Source of the DNA: [Clostridium] symbiosum ATCC 14940 | GTDB taxonomy: Bacteria > Bacillota > Clostridia > Lachnospirales > Lachnospiraceae | Reading direction: 5' to 3' | Assembly: GCF_000466485.1 (NCBI RefSeq) | Contig: NZ_KE992918.1 | Location: 1-36,791 of the forward strand | DNA length: 36,791 nucleotides | Shown here: piece by piece, positions 32,232 to 36,791 of the stretch | Layout of the letters: every line of letters begins with the position of its first letter | Numbering within the stretch: position 1 is the stretch's first letter | The notes under the pieces: model-generated | The model's database searches: none | Seen by the model: the letters and a program-made list of their open reading frames with translations, nothing else | What the model was told of the DNA's origin: nothing | Made by a program: the position numbers and the translations under genes

Positions 32232-33419
32232 TTACATCTCCTGCAGCACCCACAACGCATAATCCACATATACATTGCAGGCAATCAGCAGACCGTTTTC
32301 ATCCAGGTCAAACAGGCCGTGATGATGGGGAACCCCTGTATTCGGTTCTGCAGGATTGTGGGTACCGACAAAAGCGTACATCCCCTTTGTCACCGCCAGA
32401 TAATCCGCAAAATCATCGGCTCCCAGGGCTTTCTCATAATCACTGATAATGTCATCTTCCGGAAGAATCTTTTCAACGACAGCCCTGACCTCATCAACCG
32501 CCCGGCCGTCATTTACAAGAGGCGCCGCATAATCGCGAAACTCTACTTCTGCCTCGGCGCCATAAAGCATTGCCGTCTGTTTCGCAATCCGGATGACTCT
32601 GTCATTCGTGAATTTTCTCACTTCCGGACCGAAGCTCCTTGTAGTACCCTCTATCTCAGCATGCTCCGCAACAATATTATACTGTGTTCCGGCTTTAATC
32701 ACACCTACGCCCACAACGACTGTTTCGAGCGGATCTGTATTTCTGGCTACAATGCTCTGGAGTCCCACAACAATCTGGGATGCAATGTAGGCGGCATCAA
32801 TCCCCATATGCGGTTTCGACACATGGGCGCCCTTGCCGGTCACACTGATTTTAAAATAATCGCAGCTTGCATTTTGAGGCCCTTTTGTCAGCGATATCTT
32901 CCCTGTCGTCAGGCCGCTGGTCACATGGGTTCCGAATACCCGGTCCACGCCCTCCAGCAGTCCGGCACTTACAAACTGTCTGGCCCCCTGCCCAATCTCC
33001 TCCGCCTGCTGAAAGAACAGCCGGATATGTCCTGCAAATTCACCTTTTTTTGCGTTCAATATCTTCGCCGCCGTCAAAAGCGTGGCCGTATGGCCGTCAT
33101 GGCCGCAGGCATGACAAAATCCTTCATTCTGCGAACGATATTCCTCTGTCTTTAAGTCTTCCATTGCCAGCGCATCCATGTCGGCCCGGAGGGCAATGGT
33201 TTTACCTTCGCCCTTCTCTCCGTCAATCCAGGCATATACGCCTGTTTCTCCGACTCTTTTGTGCAAAAGACCAATCTTATCAAGCTCTTCCTCTATTTTT
33301 TTACACGTATTATATTCCTTCAGGCTTACTTCAGGATGAGCATGAAAATATCTTCTCAGGCTGACAAGGTAATCTTTTTCATCTGTTACATACTGCTTTA
33401 ATGCCATTTTACCCTCCAT
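32232..33419 (-). CDS. M20-family amidohydrolase (N-acyl amino acid/hippurate hydrolase type)
   Basis: 395 aa. Zinc/cobalt-dependent hydrolase of N-acylated amino acids, M20D group. Motifs: LRRYFHAHPEVSLKEYNTCKKIEEEL, ALRADMDALAMEDL, GFCHACGHDGHTATLLTAAKIL (metal ligands), LFFQQAEEIGQGARQFV (Glu general base), KGAHVSKPHMGIDAAY, and the C-terminal GADDFADYL and PHHHGLFDLDE. It lies 58 bp downstream of metQ on the same strand with no terminator between, so it is probably the last gene of the T-box-controlled metNIQ operon. An N-acyl-methionine or methionine-peptide substrate is inferred from this context only. Confidence 0.9.
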   Translation of the reverse strand: MEGKMALKQYVTDEKDYLVSLRRYFHAHPEVSLKEYNTCKKIEEELDKIGLLHKRVGETGVYAWIDGEKGEGKTIALRADMDALAMEDLKTEEYRSQNEGFCHACGHDGHTATLLTAAKILNAKKGEFAGHIRLFFQQAEEIGQGARQFVSAGLLEGVDRVFGTHVTSGLTTGKISLTKGPQNASCDYFKISVTGKGAHVSKPHMGIDAAYIASQIVVGLQSIVARNTDPLETVVVGVGVIKAGTQYNIVAEHAEIEGTTRSFGPEVRKFTNDRVIRIAKQTAMLYGAEAEVEFRDYAAPLVNDGRAVDEVRAVVEKILPEDDIISDYEKALGADDFADYLAVTKGMYAFVGTHNPAEPNTGVPHHHGLFDLDENGLLIACNVYVDYALWVLQEM

Positions 33420-33477
33420 CCGTGCCGGCTAGTACAGCATTGCACTTATTTCAAAATCGGCAGTTCAGCCGACGCAG

Positions 33478-34404
33478 TTATTCAGCGTCATCCCATGCGC
33501 AGATGAAAGCGCCCTGGTATTCGTCTTCAATCGTCTTTTTTACTTCCGGTGTATGGTAAGCGTCCACAATCTTCTTATACACCTCGTTATCTCTATCGGC
33601 TGTGCGGGCAGCGATTACGTTAATCAACTGGGGAACCGCCTCGTTTGTGGAAGGATCTACATTTTCTGTATAGATAGAATCTTCAACCGGATTAAGTCCT
33701 GCCGTAAATGCATTTCCTCCATTGATAATAGCTGCCGCACAGTCCGGAAGAATATTGGCCAGTGTTGCAGATTCAGCCTCCTTGATGTCAATTTTCACTT
33801 TGTATTCCGTGATGTCAGCCTTTGTCGGTACATAGCCTTTTTCCGGATCACACACGATAAAACCGGCTTCCTCAAGCAGTTTCAGGGCGCGTCCGCCGTT
33901 TGTAAGATCGCTCGGAATTGCGATTACATCGCCATCTTTAATCTCTTCAATAGAAGAAATCTTTTTCTTATTATTGTAGATGGAAAGAGGGGCGATAATC
34001 GTGTCGCCGATATCTACAATGTCATATCCCTTCTGGGCCACATCATTTGCAAGGAATGCTTTGTGCTGGAATGCATTGAGATCAATCTCACCGTCATTTA
34101 ATGCACGGTTCGGAGCTGCATAGTCGGTAAATTTCATCAGTTCAACCTGGATGCCGTCATCTTTCAGCAATTCATTGATCGTGTCCCACTGTGCGTTGTA
34201 TTCTCCTACAACACCTACTTTTACCGTAGTTACTTCAGCCGGTTCTTTCGCTGCTTCACTTCCGGCTGCCTCACTGCCCGCCGCTGCGGTAGAAGCCGGC
34301 GCATTGCCGCTGCCTGAACTGCAGCCGAAAAGTGAAAGGGCTGTTACGGCTGCAAATGCCACTGCTGCTGTTTTTTTCCATGATGCTTTGAATGTTTTTT
34401 TCAT
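33478..34404 (-). CDS. metQ: Methionine ABC transporter substrate-binding lipoprotein MetQ
   Basis: 308 aa. Lipoprotein signal with lipobox SLFGC (residues about 24-28) followed by an Ala/Ser/Glu-rich linker (SSGSGNAPASTAAAGSEAAGSEAAKEPAE). The NlpA/MetQ domain begins VKVGVVGEYNAQWDTINELLKDDGIQVELMKFTDY. FQHKAFLANDVAQKGYDIVDIGDTIIAPLSIYNNK and IAIPSDLTNGGRALKLLEEAGFI are family motifs. It binds methionine and delivers it to MetI/MetN. Third gene of the operon, 89 bp after metI. Confidence 0.95.
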   Translation of the reverse strand: MKKTFKASWKKTAAVAFAAVTALSLFGCSSGSGNAPASTAAAGSEAAGSEAAKEPAEVTTVKVGVVGEYNAQWDTINELLKDDGIQVELMKFTDYAAPNRALNDGEIDLNAFQHKAFLANDVAQKGYDIVDIGDTIIAPLSIYNNKKKISSIEEIKDGDVIAIPSDLTNGGRALKLLEEAGFIVCDPEKGYVPTKADITEYKVKIDIKEAESATLANILPDCAAAIINGGNAFTAGLNPVEDSIYTENVDPSTNEAVPQLINVIAARTADRDNEVYKKIVDAYHTPEVKKTIEDEYQGAFICAWDDAE

Positions 34405-34493
34405 AATTTTCTCTCCTTTTTCTAATTAAAATATATTTAAATATTACTATTTAAAACATAATCATTCCGTCCGGAGCAGACCGGCCGTTACTT

Positions 34494-35171
34494 CTAATGG
34501 GTCGTTTTCCTGATTATCAGGTTTCCGATAAACTGGATAGCGCTGATAATCAAAAGAATAATGATAACCGTAGCCCAAATCATGTCGCGGTACCCCATCT
34601 GATAGCCATACCGGATAGCGAAATCGCCCAGACCTCCGGCTCCGATGGCTCCTGCCATGGCCGTAATTCCAATCAGGCTGACAAAGGTGATCATTGTGAC
34701 ACGGGTAATCCCCGGGATGCTTTCTTTCAGATAAACTCCGAAAATGATTTCAACCGGTGAGAAGCCCATCGCCTCGCTGGCCTCAATCAGGCCTCCGTCC
34801 AGATCCGCCAGAACCGATTCAATCTGTCTTGCAAAAAAGGGAACGGTTCCCGCGATCAGGGCCACATAAGAGCCGGTAACACCGGAGCCGGTTCCAACGA
34901 TAGCCCGGCTGACCGGAATCAGCAAAACCATCAAAATAATGAATGGAATGGAACGGATGATGTCGATGGCTTTATCTAAAAAGTTATAGATTACCACATT
35001 CTGTAATATTCCGCCTCTCTTTGTCACAATCAGCAGAACCCCGAAAAACAGGCCAAGAAAAAATGCGATAGTACCTGATATCAGCAGCATCTTGAATGTC
35101 TGCCCGATACATTTGACAAGCTCTCCGCCCAGGCGCTCCAGGTTTGGGGCTAAACTGTATAATATATTCAT
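34494..35171 (-). CDS. metI: Methionine ABC transporter permease MetI
   Basis: 225 aa, five or six membrane segments. The ABC permease EAA loop is EASEAMGFSPVEIIFGVYLKESIPGI (about 128-153). IPFIILMVLLIPVSRAIVGTGSG and GAIGAGGLGDFAIRYGYQ are family motifs. The start codon overlaps the metN stop by four bases (ATGA), so translation is coupled. Confidence 0.96.
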   Translation of the reverse strand: MNILYSLAPNLERLGGELVKCIGQTFKMLLISGTIAFFLGLFFGVLLIVTKRGGILQNVVIYNFLDKAIDIIRSIPFIILMVLLIPVSRAIVGTGSGVTGSYVALIAGTVPFFARQIESVLADLDGGLIEASEAMGFSPVEIIFGVYLKESIPGITRVTMITFVSLIGITAMAGAIGAGGLGDFAIRYGYQMGYRDMIWATVIIILLIISAIQFIGNLIIRKTTH

Positions 35172-36199
35172 TCTTTAATTACCTCCACTTCTACTCCCAG
35201 TGAGTTTATGTACTCCATTGCCTTTTCCATCTTATCCGCCTCGCCGCTTAAAGTCACCACCAGCTTGCCAAGCGGTTTCCCTTTCAGGAAATCAATATTT
35301 CCGAAAATGATATTGGCCCGGATATCAAATGCCTTAGCAAGATAGGAAATCAGCGGCTCCCCCGCATTGGCGCCGGAATAGGTAAAAAGCAGCATTCTGT
35401 CACCGGCTCCAATCTGTGTCAATTCATTTTTATCCTCAATTAAATCATAAATCTTCCTGATATTGCTTGCCGTATCTATGAAGTCCCGGGTGATCCGTAC
35501 CTGAGGGTGGCTGAATACATCCACGGTATTTCCTGCTTCGACCACGGTACCCTCCTCCATAATGGCAACCCTGTCACAGATATCTTTAACAACAGCCATC
35601 TCATGGGTGATCAGCACTATTGTAATTCCCATCTCCTCATTTACCTTTTTGAGAAGCTTCAGGATGGACTGCGTCGTCTGCGGATCCAGTGCGCTGGTAG
35701 CCTCATCGCAGAGAAGCACCTTCGGATCATTGGCTAAGGCTCTTGCAATGGCAACTCTCTGTTTCTGTCCGCCGGAAAGCTGTGACGGATAGGCATCCCG
35801 TTTATCCGTCAGACCTACCAGCTCCAGAAGAGACGCGATTTTCTCTTCCCTCTCATTCTTCGTAAGTTTCGTCTTTTTAAGAGGAAATTCAATATTCTGA
35901 TAGACAGTCCTGGAACGCATCAAGTTAAAATGCTGGAAAATCATTCCGATTTTTTTCCGGACTTCTCTCAGCTTTTTTTCATCCAAATCCATTAAGTCCA
36001 CTTCATCAATCAGAACACGCCCCTGCGTCGGGCGCTCCAGAAGGTTAATGCACCTCACTAATGTAGATTTTCCCGCCCCGGAAAATCCGATAATACCAAA
36101 AATCTCCCCGTCCTGTATTTCCAGATTAACGTCTTTTACCGCATGGACATTACCGGATTTGGTGTCAAATGTTTTACTCACCTGTTTCAGCTTAATCAT
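35168..36199 (-). CDS. metN: Methionine ABC transporter ATP-binding protein MetN
   Basis: 343 aa. Walker A GFSGAGKSTLVRC at about 38-50, Q-loop FQHFNLMRSRTVYQN, signature LSGGQKQRVAIARAL, Walker B VLLCDEATSALDPQT, and H-loop ITHEM. The C-terminal NIL regulatory domain (about 265-340: SGANAGEPLISYLAKAFDIRANIIFGNIDFLKGKPLGKLVVTL) normally lets methionine inhibit import. AGGAG precedes the ATG. First gene of the metNIQ-M20 operon, behind the Met T-box leader. Confidence 0.96.
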   Translation of the reverse strand: MIKLKQVSKTFDTKSGNVHAVKDVNLEIQDGEIFGIIGFSGAGKSTLVRCINLLERPTQGRVLIDEVDLMDLDEKKLREVRKKIGMIFQHFNLMRSRTVYQNIEFPLKKTKLTKNEREEKIASLLELVGLTDKRDAYPSQLSGGQKQRVAIARALANDPKVLLCDEATSALDPQTTQSILKLLKKVNEEMGITIVLITHEMAVVKDICDRVAIMEEGTVVEAGNTVDVFSHPQVRITRDFIDTASNIRKIYDLIEDKNELTQIGAGDRMLLFTYSGANAGEPLISYLAKAFDIRANIIFGNIDFLKGKPLGKLVVTLSGEADKMEKAMEYINSLGVEVEVIKE

Positions 36200-36226
36200 A
36201 CTTTACTCCTTTCGATTTCCTGTTCC

Positions 36227-36249
36227 GTAACAGTTCAGACAGCATGAAC
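36227..36249. repeat. Repeat family R3 copy
   Basis: GTAACAGTTCAGACAGCATG and the next three bases match the R3 copy at 5759-5781 with one mismatch. It lies between metN and the T-box terminator. Confidence 0.7.
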
Positions 36250-36311
36250 CTTCCTGTCTTTTCAATATCGTTCAGGAAGTCTCCTTCCATCATTATTTAA
36301 AAACCGGGATC

Positions 36312-36345
36312 AAAAAAAGCTCCCGCCCTGTATTAGGACGAAAGC
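36312..36345 (-). terminator. T-box leader terminator
   Basis: Minus strand: an 11-bp stem (36335-36345 with 36319-36329, containing three G-U pairs), a 5-base loop, then seven T. It overlaps the region that would form the antiterminator with the T-box sequence. Confidence 0.88.
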
Positions 36346-36633
36346 TGCTGCTTCGTGGTACCACCTAACTTCGTCTGACGCTCACGCAATCAGACCTCTT
36401 CAAGTACGGCCGGACATCGACAGGCCACTTTCGCGGCTTATCTGGGAACGGTTTATACTCTATCGCTGTAACGGGCGCACCCCGTCATGATCTAAAATAT
36501 TCGACCATGCAACTCTGAGACCATCTTCATAAGCCTATCTCTGCTCCCTCTCAGCATCCGGGAACTCTCTGTAAAAGCATCCGCTTACTACTCTTCTCTT
36601 CTACGTCTTTGCTGGTAATCAATTTATCAACTT
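36346..36633 (-). promoter_or_regulatory. T-box riboswitch, predicted methionine specifier
   Basis: The T-box core AGGTGGTACCACG is at 36354-36366 (minus strand), just before the terminator. Stem I features are the AGTA element, GTAAGC pairing with GCTTAT, the GAGAG bulge and a GGATGCTGAGAGGGA distal loop. The specifier loop after that stem reads GAAGATGGTC, giving an ATG (Met) codon at 36522-36524. Uncharged tRNA-Met would stabilise the antiterminator and switch on metNIQ. Specifier position is by eye. Confidence 0.88.
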
Positions 36634-36639
36634 GCGATT

Positions 36640-36668
36640 ATATTATTGCATTTTTTATAATTTGTCAA
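36640..36668 (-). promoter_or_regulatory. Sigma-A promoter of the T-box-metNIQ operon
   Basis: Minus strand perfect -35 TTGACA (36663-36668), 17-base spacer, -10 TAATAT (36640-36645) overlapping a TATAAT three bases further. The transcript would start near 36633. Confidence 0.8.
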
Positions 36669-36683
36669 CCTTTTTTTAAGTAA

Positions 36684-36704
36684 TTTTGCTTCGGATGAGC
36701 AAAA
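36684..36704. other. Small perfect hairpin upstream of the metNIQ promoter
   Basis: TTTTGCT (36684-36690) and AGCAAAA (36698-36704) pair around a 7-base loop. It may end a plus-strand or a neighbouring transcript; no function is assigned. Confidence 0.3.
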
Positions 36705-36717
36705 CGGGGTGATGGAG

Positions 36718-36791
36718 ATTTAACTGAGGTTTGGAGGACGCGTTCAGAACGGACCTGGTCCGGTGTGGTGAGGGATTCTGTCTGAGTCTTC
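36718..36791 (+). repeat. Repeat family R1 copy at right window edge
   Basis: The longest copy. Its first 25 bases are the reverse complement of 9-33, and 36733-36791 matches the minus strand of 11715-11770. It contains the near-palindrome CGGACC-T-GGTCCG (36750-36762) and runs off the window. Confidence 0.85.

Noticed and set aside
31970-32253. Two small minus-strand frames after the M20 gene
   Set aside because: No RBS, one begins inside the M20 gene, and they cover promoter and hairpin sequences.
36684-36704. Hairpin as the terminator of the metNIQ transcript or as a riboswitch
   Set aside because: It lies upstream of the metNIQ promoter and lacks a T-run on either strand; listed only as an unexplained hairpin.
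1-36791. tRNA, rRNA, CRISPR, phage or IS genes
   Set aside because: Scanned by eye; no cloverleaf, rRNA block, regularly spaced repeat array, transposase or integrase motif was recognised.

Overview
The window looks like a chromosomal segment of a spore-forming Clostridia, most likely the Lachnospiraceae (Clostridium clostridioforme/symbiosum-like group). The evidence is moderate GC content, an alpha/beta-type small acid-soluble spore protein, YlbJ, RecU, YlqF/RbgA, a YlxM-Ffh-RpsP-KhpA-RimM-TrmD-RplS ribosome/SRP cluster, a YozG/DUF2975 pair, a methionine T-box and a class I c-di-GMP riboswitch. No phage, insertion sequence, CRISPR array, rRNA or tRNA was seen. Almost all genes lie on the minus strand; the exceptions are ylbJ, the DUF2975/YozG pair and a PfkB-type kinase.

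Layout. 1-8.9 kb: housekeeping and RNA-modification genes (recU, an RluA-type pseudouridine synthase, a small membrane protein, an SDR, a YgiQ-type radical SAM protein, a HAD phosphatase, an RsuA-type pseudouridine synthase, an RsmF-like methyltransferase, an M23 peptidase). 8.9-12.1 kb: divergent ylbJ, then rsmD-coaD-coiled-coil gene, then an SASP gene. 12.3-15.7 kb: lepB-rbgA-rnhB-yraN-pgeF. 15.7-20.6 kb: ylxM-ffh-rpsP-khpA-rimM-trmD-rplS, with a low-GC lipoprotein gene between trmD and rplS. 20.6-24.7 kb: two overlapping c-di-GMP turnover genes, one GGDEF and one degenerate-GGDEF plus EAL. 25-30.6 kb: DUF2975/YozG, a MATE exporter, a Bcp peroxiredoxin, an AbgA-like amidohydrolase and a PfkB kinase. 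30.7-32.1 kb: an unknown coiled-coil protein preceded by a promoter, a class I c-di-GMP riboswitch and a terminator. 32.2-36.7 kb: a Met T-box leader, metN-metI-metQ and an M20 amidohydrolase.

The most interesting points are these. (1) A c-di-GMP-I riboswitch with a clear promoter and terminator platform precedes a protein of unknown family, about 6 kb from a cyclase/phosphodiesterase gene pair. (2) Three unrelated families of short intergenic repeats are present, here called R1, R2 and R3. R2 always sits directly beside a terminator-like hairpin, and R1 occurs in inverted orientation at both window ends. (3) A Met T-box drives metNIQ together with an M20 amidohydrolase, which suggests uptake and deacylation of N-acyl-methionine or peptides. 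(4) The signal peptidase has Arg where the catalytic Lys is expected.

All assignments come from reading motifs by eye; no database search or folding program was run. Start codons were chosen from visible ribosome-binding sites.
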